Shown here in pieces: positions 9,931 through 20,584 of a stretch of 64,000 nt of DNA. Position 1 is the stretch's first letter, and the number at the start of each line of letters is the position of its first letter. The notes under the pieces are model-generated. The model made no database searches and had not been told where the DNA came from. It was given only the letters and a program-made list of their open reading frames with translations. The stretch is from Torymus aiolomorphi (Eukaryota; Arthropoda; Insecta; Hymenoptera; Torymidae), in the NCBI GenBank assembly GCA_036365515.1, contig CM070876.1, positions 38,277,195 to 38,341,194 of the forward strand. Direction: 5' to 3'. The position numbers and the translations under genes were made by a program.

Positions 9931-10610
9931 TGTGACTTAAGTAGCCCATTATTACACTGTGAAATAATGAATTTACTTAAGTCACAGGCACATAATTAAC
10001 GCCAATTATCTACCAAAACTATTCAAAAATACGATTTTACATATAAGAATGGACAGGAAAAGAAGTAAAACTTCGTTAATAGTTGACAAACCACAAAGAA
10101 TAAATAAAAATGATGATAATAAGGCTTGTCTATATTATAGGTTAGTTTCATCTGCTATGGGATAGCAGTCCGCGCACTTTTTAAATATTCAATATTAAAC
10201 TGTATGGATTTTAGTTTTAAAAGTCTTTCTCTTTAATGATATAACGTATACAAATCTTTCACTTTCATAAACTTCAACTTATTGTTAAAGATACAAATCA
10301 AATTGCCAAGAATCTAGTTTTATGATTTTTTTATGTATATATTCAATATTCTAGAGTCAATAATAACCATATTCTATATCAAGTATTCTATTATTTAAAT
10401 AACGTTTCATTAATTTTTTTCAGGGCGGGGGGCTGCGCCCCCCCCCCTCCGGCTCACACTTCTCCCACCCCACTTCCAAGTTCCAACTATCATTATAAAT
10501 AAGCACAAATAAATAAAATAAGAATATGGCGGATTTATGCTCGTGACTTAAGTGGCTCATTATTACACGGCGTTTAGCGCCGTGCAATAATGGGCCACTT
10601 AAGTTACACG
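9931..10610. mobile_element. MITE-like element with a hairpin at each end
   Basis: Bases 9931-9987 and 10542-10610 are both self-complementary and share TGACTTAAGTxGCxCATTATTACAC. The right one is nearly perfect, with arms about 31 bases long around a TTTAG loop. Between them lie AT-rich DNA and a GC-rich hairpin at about 10423-10455. They could be two termini of one 680-bp element or two related small MITEs. Confidence 0.5.
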
Positions 10611-11164
10611 TATCGTAATATACTATATTAAAATCAAGTTTGCGTCAATTTAAAGTACTGTTGCATGAAAAAAATCCTAGGTCCTTTTCGTGTCTTGTTT
10701 ATACACAAAATGTCTGTAACGCCCTCTCGCGGTCACTATATACATTACAAATCAATATTTCAAATGGTAAAGAAGAATGTCTCTACTTCTTTACAGTTCG
10801 TTTTGTATTTTCAAGTTTCCTCTGAGATTACTAACTTTTATGATATAAAATAATTACGATAACATTCTTCAAAATTTTATCTAGGGGGGACAACTATCTC
10901 TTTCCGTGAAAAGTGTTGCTGAATTTTGTAATTAATCAAATGGAGCAGTCACCTCATCTACCCCATAAGACTTACACATAGCGCAACGTAGTTCCAAGTT
11001 TTTGAGAAAACAAAAAGCTTTCCACGTGGGAGAAACAGTTCGTTATATTCACCAATAAAAATTGAATGGGGGACAAGCCCTTTTTTTAGTCGAAATATTC
11101 AGGATATTGAATGAAAAGCCAAAAATGAAGTGTTTGGAGGTTATGGTAAAACAGATTCCTACTG
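10611..11164. other. AT-rich DNA, nothing recognised
   Basis: Only short frames through low-complexity DNA. No gene or repeat boundary is supported. Confidence 0.5.
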
Positions 11165-11480
11165 CCGATATCCGACGTCCTCTTAAGTCGGTTTAAAAAA
11201 AATCAAGAAAAATACGAAAAAATCGAAAATAATTTTTTACGAGGCGAGGTTCAAAAATAGGTTGGAAGTAGGAGCATTTTCTGAAAGTACTCTTCATTTC
11301 CTATCCATTCATATTTTTTTCGTCCGAACCGGATAACATTAAGTCGTTTTAAAAAAATAAAGAAAAATATGAAAAAATCGAAAATAATTTTATTCGAGTA
11401 GAGGTTAAAAAATAGGTTGGAAGTAGGAGCATTTTCTGAACGTACATTTGATTTCCTAGCCATTCATATTTTTTTTCGTC
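11165..11480 (-). repeat. Two tandem units of the 2.5-kb repeat family, inverted
   Basis: The block AATCGAAAATAATTTT, GAGGTT, AAAATAGGTTGGAAGTAGGA, GCATTTTCTGAA occurs at about 11222 and 11380. Read on the - strand it corresponds to the units at 2525-2930 (TTTTCTGAAA, CCTACTTCCAACC, TTAATGTTATCC). Confidence 0.6.
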
Positions 11481-11614
11481 TAAATAATTAAGATTTTTAC
11501 TCCATAAATGTTTTTAAATATAATTTTACACGTATATTAAGTGTGTGTGTGGGGGATGTATATACGAATAAAAATATCTTTAAATTTACTATAATGTCAA
11601 TTCATTATTTTAGA

Positions 11615-13190
11615 GTATGTATGTGTTGAATGTTTGTCTGTCTGTGAGAGATCGGAGGAAGAACCATTGGGTGCGTGGGTAGTTGCTCGGCTGGCCGCTA
11701 GGTGGTTAGTGCCTAGCGCATAGCGAGAGTGCGGTTCTCTCGCAAGCAGCCAGCGGAGGCTCCGATTAATACATAAGGCCGCTTTATCGAGGGTATACTC
11801 ACGGCGTATGAGGCAGAGGTTGTCTATCTCCACTGATGAGTCTTGGTGGTCAACCCCGAGACGAAACACCTGGCTCTTTTTCCTGACTCTTACAATTCAG
11901 AAGTGTAATTTATCCATGTGTGTGTTACCAGTTTGGTTTTGTGCATGGTCTGCCCAGCGACGATGTATTAGTGAGCCTGCTTCGTGCTTCGTGCGGATCA
12001 TCTAGTGACGGGTGAACGAGACGCAGCGAACAGTTGTGAGTCGGGAGGACTGCAATTTCTGCTTGTTGGGCATGTGTTGCCTGTTTCCGGTCCAGTACTG
12101 ACATGAGGGTGGTTAAACGTCTCTCAGTAGGGTTACAAATGGGTGACCGAGGACAGTCACTGGCGTCAGTCTGGCCGAGTTGTAGATTATGTATGTGTTG
12201 TGTGTTTATCTGTCTGTGAGAGGTTGGAGGAGGAGCCATTGGGTGATAGGGGATGTCTCGGGCATGCATGGGTAGTTGCCCTACTGGTCGCTAGGTCGTT
12301 AGTGCCTAGCGCACTGCGGAGTACGGTACTCTTGCAAGCGGCTAGCCGAAGCTTCAGTTAATGTATAAGGCCGCGTTATCGAGGGTGTACTCACAGCGTA
12401 CGAGGCAGGGGCTTTATCGAAATGAACGATATTTCGAATGTCGAAGGGAAACTGGCCGTTTTGGTGGCTTATAGCCGTCAGTTTTTTCGCAGATTTGCGA
12501 TATATCGCTTACCTTAATAAAGTCCCAGCGGTTGTCCACCGTCAGCCCCACTGAAGAGTCGCGAACGGAAAAGAATAGGGCTTGCCTTAAATGTTTGTTA
12601 GGGCCCAAGTAGGTTCTCCGTAAGGACCCCTAGCAAGGCGCGTAACGGCGCTCCCGTCCGGCCCCGATAGTAATGATAGAGCCTTAGTGACTCCAGAGAA
12701 ACGCCATATAAGAGCTACCACATATAGCCCTGACTATGGCCTGATGTTCATTCCCGGATCCCCTCCCTGCAGAAGCCTTAATATAATTAATTAATGCATG
12801 CACGTGGTTTCATTCTTTTGGTTAAAATAAATTTTCACTGTCTTTTTACTTTGGCGTTATTGTACGGGTAACTTGTCTAAAACAACTTAATGATGATTTC
12901 CTAATCATTTCGGGCAACTTTAGAGCTTTGCGCGCGATTATTTATTTAATGCAGGAAATTAAGAAGAAATAACAAGTCCGGATAAACTGCCAGGGCCGCG
13001 TAGGCGCGCCATTACTCGCCTTACTTCGGGCCTTACGGGGTGATATGCCAGGACTTTGTAATTTTCCTAGGATATCGGAAAAGGCCCCAATAGCCTTAAA
13101 TCAATTTTCATTCAGGATCTTACAGGAGGGTCTTACACGGGGGAGATCAATCCCGAGACCAAACGTCTGGCTCTTTTCTCTTCTGGATAT
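11615..13190 (+). repeat. Duplicated leader-like module of a retroelement or retrozyme, unclassified
   Basis: A module beginning GTATGTATGTGTTG at about 11615 is repeated from about 12185. The shared CCATTGGGTG lies 572 bases apart, and the second copy has about 22 extra bases. Both copies carry TTAGTGCCTAGCGCA and AAGGCCGC.TTATCGAGGGT. A third partial match is at about 13136-13180 (CCGAGACCAAACGTCTGGCTCTTTT). No long ORF is present. The GC-rich non-coding character and tandem duplication resemble an untranslated leader or pseudo-LTR of a retroelement, but I cannot name the family. Confidence 0.45.
11817..11871 (+). ncRNA. Hammerhead-ribozyme-like core
   Basis: CTGATGA (11833-11839) is followed by a 7-bp stem II, GTCTTGG (11840-11846) with CCGAGAC (11856-11862), and then GAAA (11863-11866): the invariant hammerhead core. 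A possible stem III pairs AGG.TGT (11817-11823, one bulged T) with ACACCT (11866-11871) and would place the scissile GTC at 11822-11824. Only 8 bases separate that site from CTGATGA, so stem I cannot form properly within this copy. It may be degenerate, or fold with sequence elsewhere in a multimer. Confidence 0.4.
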
Positions 13191-13229
13191 TTATTCGAAA
13201 GCAAACATTTGAAAATCTACCAATCAATT

Positions 13230-13550
13230 ACATTAGATACACCCAACATAAAGTGATAGGCATAAAAATTTTTTGATTTTGAGAAAACTTTTTGTCCTGT
13301 CTCTGTGTGTGTGTGTGTGTACGTGCGTGCGTGCGTGCGTACATGCGTGTGTGTGTACGTATGTGGGTGTGTACATACGTATGTGTGTGCGTGTGCGTGT
13401 GCGTGTGTGTGTGTGTATGTGTGTGTGTTTGTGTGTGTGTGTGTATGTGTGAGCTGTGTACAGAAGATATCTCGAGAACGAATCGATCGATTTCGACGGG
13501 ATAAAGCGTATTATTCTCTTCGATTTTGATACCGCTTTAAAATCCACAAC
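13230..13550 (-). repeat. TG/TGCG microsatellite within a dispersed repeat
   Basis: TG, TGCG and TACG repeats run from about 13303 to 13451. The adjoining GATATCTCGAGAACGA and ATCGATCGATTT blocks match, in reverse, the repeat at 21.6-21.8 kb (TCGTTCTCGAGATATC followed by CA repeats). Cys/Val-rich frames here are artefacts of the microsatellite. Confidence 0.75.
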
Positions 13551-14784
13551 GATTTTGAAAATTTATCGAATTTCTTTTGTTTTATGATCAAAAAACGATT
13601 TTGAAATTTCAATTTTTCTCACTTTTTTTAGAATAAACAGTACTTCTACCTCTAAAAATTTCAAGAGGTTTTATCGATTTGTCAATGAGAAAAAATTATT
13701 GAAAAAAAAAATTGCATTTTCGTTGTCGCACGATAAGTGGAGTAAAAATCAATCAATCTTTATGAAATTTCGCAGATGGGTAGTTCTTTTATACTTCTGA
13801 AGCCTTTTCATTGGGCAAGTAAAAATGTTCATAAAATTCGAAGATATTGGAGGTTAAATTTTTTTTTGTAATTTTTTTAAATAGCAGTTTCTTGAAAACG
13901 ATTCGACAAATCAAATTGAAATTTATAGGCTGAAAAAAAAATAATAGTAAAATGTGAGCTATAATTGAAATTTATAGCTTCCACTGTGAAGAATATACGT
14001 ACAAAATTTCATTAAGAGTGCTGGATTATTTTTGGATATATTCCTGAGAAAAAGTTTTGAAGAAAAAAAAATGCGTTTAATAGGAATGTAGGAAAGGGGT
14101 TATTATAGATGGTGTAGTGCATGTATGTTATAGTTGCGCTCCGGGTAGGTAGAGGTTTTATATTATTATTAATATATTAAAATAGTAATTTTGTGTTCAC
14201 ATAATATCAGCGGCAGCTCATAAAAGATTTTAAAAATAAGAAAAAATGTGTAATTTTTGTAAATATTAATGAAGTTTTAAATTATTGAAAAAACATCTAG
14301 AATGAATAAACACCCTAGTGGAAATGGAAAATGTATATAAATGTAAATAAGTGTATATTTCTATAAAAAAATGTATGTAAATGTAAATAAGTGTAAATAA
14401 ATGTTGTAATTGGAACACGCATTTATATTTATTTACATTTGTATACGTACTTTTTTTACAGAAATTTACACAAATTTGTACGAATCCTCCATTTATATAC
14501 AAAAAATTAGAACATCAATTTTCTACTTCTAATATTTATTAATTCACAAAAATTAAAAATAAAAGCGTTTTCTTTAATGAGAAAAAATACTGTTTTTTAG
14601 TTACTTCTGTGCACATTTATAATACTTGATAAGATTATAAAAAATTATAAACATGAAAATTTCAACAAATCTTGAATTTTGAATTTTTTAAAATAATTTA
14701 ATAAGTTAAAATTTTTAAATTTAATAATTGTTTACAATATAATTTTTAATTTTAATAGTTTATATAATAGAATAAAAAAAATGA
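13551..14784. other. AT-rich DNA, no gene
   Basis: It contains short degenerate direct and inverted AAATGTAAATAA repeats at about 14330-14450. Nothing else is supported. Confidence 0.5.
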
Positions 14785-14830
14785 AGTTTGAGGAAGCTAA
14801 GTGCCAATGAATTGGCAGCGGTTTTTTTTT
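14785..14830 (+). repeat. Isolated hairpin terminus of a dispersed element
   Basis: GTTTGAGGAAGC is followed by the self-complementary TGCCAATGAATTGGCA (14802-14817). The same end occurs at 21595-21630, and in reverse at about 39561 and 43716. Here the element is cut off after about 14830, just left of the large TIR transposon. Confidence 0.6.
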
Positions 14831-14863
14831 ATAACGAAAAAACAATTTTAAATTTGATAACAT

Positions 14864-15082
14864 CCCGCGTAAAAATTATTTATATTGCACATATAAGGCC
14901 GATATAGTGCATATATGTAGGTGCAATATAGTAGAGATATATCGCACAAACTTTTTGCAATATATTCCCTGACGCTCGGCAAATACGCATCTGCCGTCAT
15001 TATCCGCATATATTGCTCATATTTTTCAAAATTATATTATTTATCCGATCAACCATATATTCGCGCTATATTGCATATTTTT
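14864..15082 (+). repeat. Left terminal inverted repeat
   Basis: It matches the reverse complement of 21294-21509 at roughly 95%. It contains at least five TATATTGCA-like motifs in both orientations (for example TATATTGCAC, GTGCAATATA, TGCAATATAT, CTATATTGCAT), probably transposase-binding sites by analogy with CACTA elements. Confidence 0.92.
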
Positions 15083-15186
15083 AATAGGTGGTCAATTCTT
15101 TTCACATTATACACACTATATTTTTTATAATAACAATTTTCTGTTAAATTTGATATGAAAGTATTGGTTATTGTCTTTATAATAAT

Positions 15187-15201
15187 GAATAATGAATAAT
15201 G

Positions 15202-15260
<59 letters not shown>
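15187..15260. repeat. TAA microsatellite
   Basis: An AATAATG/TAATAA run with about 18 uninterrupted TAA units, immediately before the 3' end of the transposase reading frame (stop near 15265). Confidence 0.95.
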
Positions 15261-15264
<4 letters not shown>

Positions 15265-15265
<1 letters not shown>

Positions 15266-16434
15266 TATTCAAATTCTAAAGAATTTACAGATTCGCATAC
15301 AAAACACTTGACATTTTCAAATTTCATATGTATACAAACATTTTTTAAATTATCGATGTCTATAATTATTGAATTTAATAGTTCTGTATATTGATGAATA
15401 AAATTTAAAGTACCATCTGCTACATTTAAAAAGAAAGGATTCGTTGTTGCAAATTGTTGTACACATGCGTAATATCTTCCAGTGCATTCACAAAACTTTT
15501 TGCACTTACAATTTGTTACACGTATATAATTTAGAACACAACCTATTCTGACACTAGAATTATGTGTATATGTTACAAAATACGACTCAGTTACTTGATC
15601 TTTTTGCGCAGCTTTAGATGTGAATAATAATTTATGTTTATAAATTTTTTTGAAAGAAAATATATTAGTTACTTCTTGTAAGTTATATTTTAATATGATT
15701 TGTTCTACCTCTGGAGCTTGCATTCTTGATATCATGCCTACTATGTAAATAGAAGGGCCAATATGAGTCAGTTTTAGTCTTTTTTTAGGCGATAAAAGTC
15801 TTTCGCAGAATAAATAAGCAGCAGTATTTTCTTTGAGCCAATCGTATTTTAACGTGTGTACTTTAATATATATATCTAGGTTGGATGTAATTTGTAATTC
15901 CGGATTTTTGCTACTGTGCACTAAATTTTTCATCTGTCCATTAACATCTTCGAGAGGAAAACAGGAACTCGTCCACAAAGGACCTAAACGTCGTACAATG
16001 GTTGGCAAATGCTGGAGACTATGAATATTGCAAGTCATGTGTTTACGCCCATATAGGTATTCAAATTGTCTTACGAATTCAATAATCAATTTTTCAGAGA
16101 AATCTATTATTTCATATGTTAGTTTCTGTTGACATAGTGAATAAATAGCCAAGACAAGATACTTGTAATGATCTATATACTCTAGAGGTAATACATCTTG
16201 CAAAACGGGTACAGAAAAATAAAAAAACCAATTTTTCAGTTCCGATGCTTTCCAGTATTTAAAATGGGTATTGATCGATCTTGGGCGTCGTACTATGAAA
16301 GAAGGTGGTTTTATAGATAAAAGCATATTATCTACAACATCAATCAAGTGTGCAATATTAAAGCTTTTCTCCGAAAATTCAGTATTAAACCATAATTCTC
16401 CTAATTTCTTTGCAACTCCTTGAAAGGCAATGCA
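15265..16434 (-). CDS. Transposase C-terminal half, shifted frame
   Basis: The homologous frame resumes at FQGVAKKLGELW directly after the frameshift, so the ATG near 16347 is not a true start. It covers the region EFVRQFEYLYGRKHMTCN, SLQHLPTIVRRLGPLW and FPLEDVNGQMKNLVHSS that is typical of the C-terminal part of animal EnSpm-like transposases. It ends in a Cys-rich patch and the residues VNSLEFE before the TAA microsatellite. Confidence 0.8.
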
Positions 16435-17616
16435 TTATATCAACAGCTGTAGATGTTACGACATTGTGACATATTTTCGATAAAATAGTTGGCCCTTTTA
16501 CACCACAAACTGGTTTATTAATACTAAAAGCTGATATGGAACACTCAAGCACGCTTTCTTCTGTACGCAAACATTGATTTTCTTTATAGGGATAAATACG
16601 AGTTCTTTCAACAGTCGTGCCTTCTTGCAAACAAACTTGACAACCAAATCTGCCGTTGTACTGATTCACTGCTAGAAATAAAGCTTTCGCTGGCAGATCA
16701 GCTGTGCCGCACGTAATTACCCCTCGAACTTTAATAATCTTGCTTAAATCTTTTACATATAATTGAACACCTTTATATAAACTCCTTAGTGAATCTTTGA
16801 TCGGTTCTAAAAATAGGTTTGGTACCGGTTTTTTATCTCCGAACCATATAGACACTAATAAAAGATTTTCAAGTTTATATCGACAGTCATAAGGAAGCTG
16901 CAATATCACTAAAAAGAAACCCCAGATATTATACTTAGATGATTTGAAAATGCGAACGCCATCCGTGTACCACATTAAGGAAATATTGTTTTTGTCGGAT
17001 AAAATATTATTTGGTTTTGATAATTCTTTGTGTATAGAACCATCATGTATGTCTCTTAAAATTTGTCCATCACCACACGAAGAAGCACCTGTATGCTTTA
17101 ATCGATTATAAAATCCTGTGCGCCGATATAAAGATTCCAGTTGTTGTATTAAGGGAATCTCAATAAAATAATTCAATTTTTCCTCGCATTCACATGCAGT
17201 TATGTTTTGTGAAACTTCTTCGCATTCCATGGACTCATCATTATTTACATCGTGATCTACGTTTTGCATAGGCGTGATACAAGTAGAGCAAAAGAAGTGC
17301 TTTTTCACAATATTATCATTGGAAAGTTTGAAGTACTTTTTAAATTTATAAAGACTTGAGGGGCAATTATTGGGCTGCGGCAATACTGTTGACAACAACT
17401 CTAAATAACTACACACGTGAGAGTCAGGTTGTTTCAAAGTAGTTTTTAGAACACCAATACACAAAACGAATTCTCGCACAGTCATTGAAGCTCCTTCATA
17501 CAGCTTTTCGTCTAACAGCCCTCTGCTCATGAATTCATCGTCATCGTACTCGTTATCACTGCAGCCGCCACACGAATCGTCCGAGCTTTCAGCCTCGCTA
17601 TCGTTATCATCAATAT
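16385..17616 (-). CDS. Transposase exon 3, N-terminal catalytic half up to the frameshift
   Basis: It opens with a strongly acidic run (DDNDSEAESSDDS) continuing from exon 2, so the apparent ATG at 17528-17530 is internal. Zinc-binding-like pairs are visible as CSTC and CECE before the catalytic block. TDGV supplies the first predicted catalytic Asp of the tnp2 family; GTADLPAKA and DIMH are later conserved positions. The frame runs on from MHC for 14 wrong codons to a TAA. Confidence 0.8.
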
Positions 17617-17843
17617 CTACAAAATTTTAATTTAGTTTTATATCTATGTAAAAATTATATGAGAATTTTTAATCTTATATCTACTTAATCATCATAACAG
17701 TAAGATATGTCAAAACAAAATTAATTACCACATTGAATTCCAATTGCTCTTGAACGTTCATTTTGCCTGTTCTCTTCGTCAGCAATACTCAAGTCGTGTA
17801 CTAAATTAGTCGCAGAATCATCATCATCACTTATATGCACCGG

Positions 17844-18555
17844 CTAGAAATATATTAAAAATATTTTTATTGCGTCTGTCTATTATTGACTGTAACTACT
17901 GCACTGAAAAGCAAAAAAGCAGGCTGCCCTATTACTTCGGTTCGACTATAATGTGCCCACCCTATAGGTCCAGTATGAGAGGATATATCACGGTGTTCTA
18001 ATTTTATTATTATCAAATTTATATGAGCTCATTCAGCATTTTCACCAAAGGCCTCGGCCTCTCCTTTCTCCGGACACGCGCACACATGCGAGTACCGACG
18101 TCGTGCGCCTGTGCGTACGTGCGTTCGTGGTCCACCCTCGTGTTCCGCATCGGTCGAGCAGCTTCCCCAGAATAAAAGTTCACGGAAGGAAGAGCTTTCT
18201 CTCTGCATAAGAAAAGGCACTTTAACCTAAAAGACGGCGGTCGACTGAGCGTGGGGAAGGTGGGAGTAATCAGCTTCAGTGAGACCGTCCGCGCGTCGCA
18301 AGAGTGACACACAGAGAGAGAGAGAGGGACGAGCTTTTTATTGAACAATGCATGTGGCACGTTTACGGGCATCACTCCCGGCCTTCTCCCGCCGTCTCAT
18401 TCGTAAAAACTCCTGCAGGGAAAATCTTAGTAGGCGCGCTTACCCCGCATTATACACTCTCATACTGGGCGCGATGTTACCTCTATTATGCTTGCTTGGT
18501 CCCCAGAAGAACCATCGACACACACTTTTAGTGTTTAAGAAGTAAGGGAAAGAGT

Positions 18556-18598
<43 letters not shown>

Positions 18599-18776
18599 GA
18601 GAGCGCGCGCACGTTTGCGACCATTTAAAGCAAATCTGAGATCATGCTTCACGTGAGAGTGTAGCGCACCTGTCGATAAACGTGAATTAATCGATTTCAC
18701 ACGGAGGAAGCTTTCGTGTAAAATCGTTTAGCCGAAAAATTACGCACGTTACGCGCCTTATCACACTACAACTTAC
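17844..18776 (-). other. Large first intron of the transposase gene
   Basis: 933 bases with consensus GT (18776-18775) and AG (17845-17844). It is more GC-rich than the surroundings around 18030-18500 and contains an uninterrupted GA tract at 18558-18594 and a shorter one at about 18310-18327. Frames within it show no family resemblance. The middle could be a captured genomic segment. Confidence 0.6.
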
Positions 18777-18926
18777 TTTGTATCTATCTACGTCAGGTTC
18801 TAGCGTTCCTTCTTCTTGTACCGAAGTTGCTTTTATATCAAAAAGTCCTTTCGAGCGCTTTAAGTACAAGCTATAATTTTTATATTGAATCGGTCGTTTG
18901 GACATCTTGGCGTTCAAAAATTTCAA

Positions 18927-19071
18927 ACAATGTTCTTAACCTTTTAATTAAACTATTGTTCATGCATGACGTCAGTGATGTTAGCGATGTTTTGTTTTTA
19001 TTTTTCTTAACCTTTGAAAAAACTTCAGTTTCGTGTGAAACTACGTACAAAGATTATTCACCAGCATCATT
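18927..19071. promoter_or_regulatory. Shared bidirectional promoter region with a CRE palindrome
   Basis: The two start codons, 18926 on - and 19072 on +, are back to back with only 145 bases between them. The gap holds a perfect TGACGTCA (18967-18974), the cyclic-AMP-response/ATF-type site, in ATGACGTCAG. I infer that this region drives both genes. The untranslated leaders must be short unless further upstream exons exist. Confidence 0.55.
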
Positions 19072-19531
19072 ATGTACGTGTTAATATTTTGGGTGGATTA
19101 TCACACGAAAAGTATTGTTGAGGAAAGCGCTTTATGCCCAAATGTCGAAGAAGGAGAAATAACACTCGTAAAATATAAAGACAAGAAGAAGTACAAGGCA
19201 AAAATTATTAAAAAGAGTCGTAAGTTTGCATAGTTGTATTAGCTTATAGACGTATGAGAAATCGTGTAAAACACATATTTATAATGCACAAGTAGTTTTC
19301 ATGAATAAATTTCGCTCTTTTATTCCATTAGTTTGTGAGTTACTAATTTATAAGTATAAGTATATTTATAAGTATTTATAATGTGCAAAGACGTAGAACC
19401 CTGAATGCAAACAATAGGAATAAAAGGAATGCGATTTATTCCAGCGAAATAATAAATATTGAAATTGTATGTATATTTTCAGATGATAAAGAATTTTTAA
19501 ACCGTATACAAGTGAGTTCTACAGGAGAAAT

Positions 19532-20371
19532 TTGGAAATGAAAAAAAAGTCTATCAATATCAATAAAGCAGTACTATCAAAAACGATAAAATTAAAACAA
19601 AAATCTAAAATGAATTATGAAAATCAAGTTGGCTCCTCTTCTTCAATGAGTTTGAAACTTTTTAATTCCAAATCAATTTTTAGTGATTCAGATACAGAAG
19701 ATATTATAAAAACAAATAAAATAAATTTTGAAGAAAAACAAGATTCAGATGGAAACATAGAAAATCAGTTAGCAAAAAGTCCGAAAAAGAAAGAATTAGG
19801 TTGTAAAAATAAAAAAGGAAAGAAGGGGAATAAGCAAATACAAAAATTCCAATTGCAAAGTGATGGAAACGAATTCGATCAGGGATGCAAATCACACAGC
19901 GATCAAGAAATAAGCGCGGAAGAAGGATTACAAAGTGAAATGTTAGAAAAAGAGCGAGAGGAGGAAAGAGGGGAAATGATGAAAAGAAAGAAAGAGAGAC
20001 AAAGAGAAGAAGAAAGGGAACGAGAGGAAGAGAGAGGAAGAGAGCGAAAGAGAGAAAGACAGCGAAAGAAGGAAAGAGCGCAAGAGAGAGAAAGAGAGCG
20101 AAAAAAGGAAAGCGAGGAAGAGAGAGAAAGAGAGCGGGAGAGGAAAAGAGAGGAAGAGAGAGAAAAAGAGCAAGAGAGGGAAAGGGAGGAAGAGAGAGAA
20201 AGAGAGCGAGAGAGGGAAAGAGAGGAAGAGCGGGCAAGAGAGGAAGAGAGGGAAAGAGAGGAAGTGCGGGCAAGAGAGGAAGACAGGGCAAGAGAGGAAG
20301 ACAGGGCAAGAGAGGAAGAGACAGAGAGGAAGAGTGGGAAAGAGAGGAAGACTGGCAAAGAGAGGAAATAG
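19532..20371 (+). CDS. Glu/Arg/Lys-rich charged region of the BEN-like gene
   Basis: A 279-residue open frame within exon 2. It opens on TTG, not ATG, so it is a segment rather than a gene. Residues 1-125 are Lys/Ser/Asn-rich with acidic patches (SDSDTEDI). Residues 130-279 are nearly pure Glu-Arg-Lys repeats encoded by GAGAGA/GAGGAA tracts, likely a long charged helix. The genuine frame differs after about 20325, where EEDWQREEIDYQMRDYD is encoded. The opposite strand gives Ser/Leu-rich artefact frames. Confidence 0.65.
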   Translation: MEMKKKSININKAVLSKTIKLKQKSKMNYENQVGSSSSMSLKLFNSKSIFSDSDTEDIIKTNKINFEEKQDSDGNIENQLAKSPKKKELGCKNKKGKKGNKQIQKFQLQSDGNEFDQGCKSHSDQEISAEEGLQSEMLEKEREEERGEMMKRKKERQREEEREREEERGRERKRERQRKKERAQERERERKKESEEERERERERKREEEREKEQEREREEEREREREREREEERAREEEREREEVRAREEDRAREEDRAREEETERKSGKERKTGKERK

Positions 20372-20584
20372 ATTATCAAATGCGAGACTATGACTAAGAG
20401 AGAGAAAGAAGGCAGAATATGAGAGATCGAGAAAGGAGGCGACAAAGACAGCGACGAAATTTCGATCGTCCCAGAACACCTATGGGAAACAATTATCAAA
20501 ATGATGTAATTTTAATTTTTTTTTTTTATAATATAAATGTGATACTTTATTAATACATATAAATAATAAACTACTTACTTTCAG

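Larger units (their letters stand above)
15265..18926 (-). pseudogene. EnSpm/CACTA-type (tnp2-like) transposase, three exons, one frameshift
   Basis: Exon 1 is 18926-18777 (50 codons, donor AAA|GTAAGT). Exon 2 is 17843-17729 (acceptor TTTCTAG, donor TGTG|GTAATT). Exon 3 starts at 17616 (acceptor TTTTGTAG). Phases agree across both joins and the frame stays open. The N-terminal 110 residues are acidic and Ser-rich. Exon 3 then carries the tnp2-family block YTDGVRIFKSSKYNIWGF, followed by KLENLLLVSIWFGDKKP, TADLPAKALFLAVNQYNG with CQVC, and VDIMHC. Right after MHC (about 16433) the frame shifts by one. The other frame continues FQGVAKKLGELWF and on through SLQHLPTIVRRLGPLW and FPLEDVNGQMK, a region typical of the companion DUF4218-like part, to a C-terminal Cys-rich tail (CKCKKFCEC). 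The frameshift must abolish the full-length enzyme. A second ATG at 18905 is also a possible start. Confidence 0.85.

Noticed and set aside
12414..12608. Small frames in the 11.6-13.2 kb module
   Set aside because: They cross the hammerhead-like and duplicated non-coding blocks and show no protein features.
19704..20499. Ser/Leu/Phe-rich frames of about 200 residues on the - strand
   Set aside because: They are the antisense of the Glu/Arg-rich exon of the BEN-like gene.
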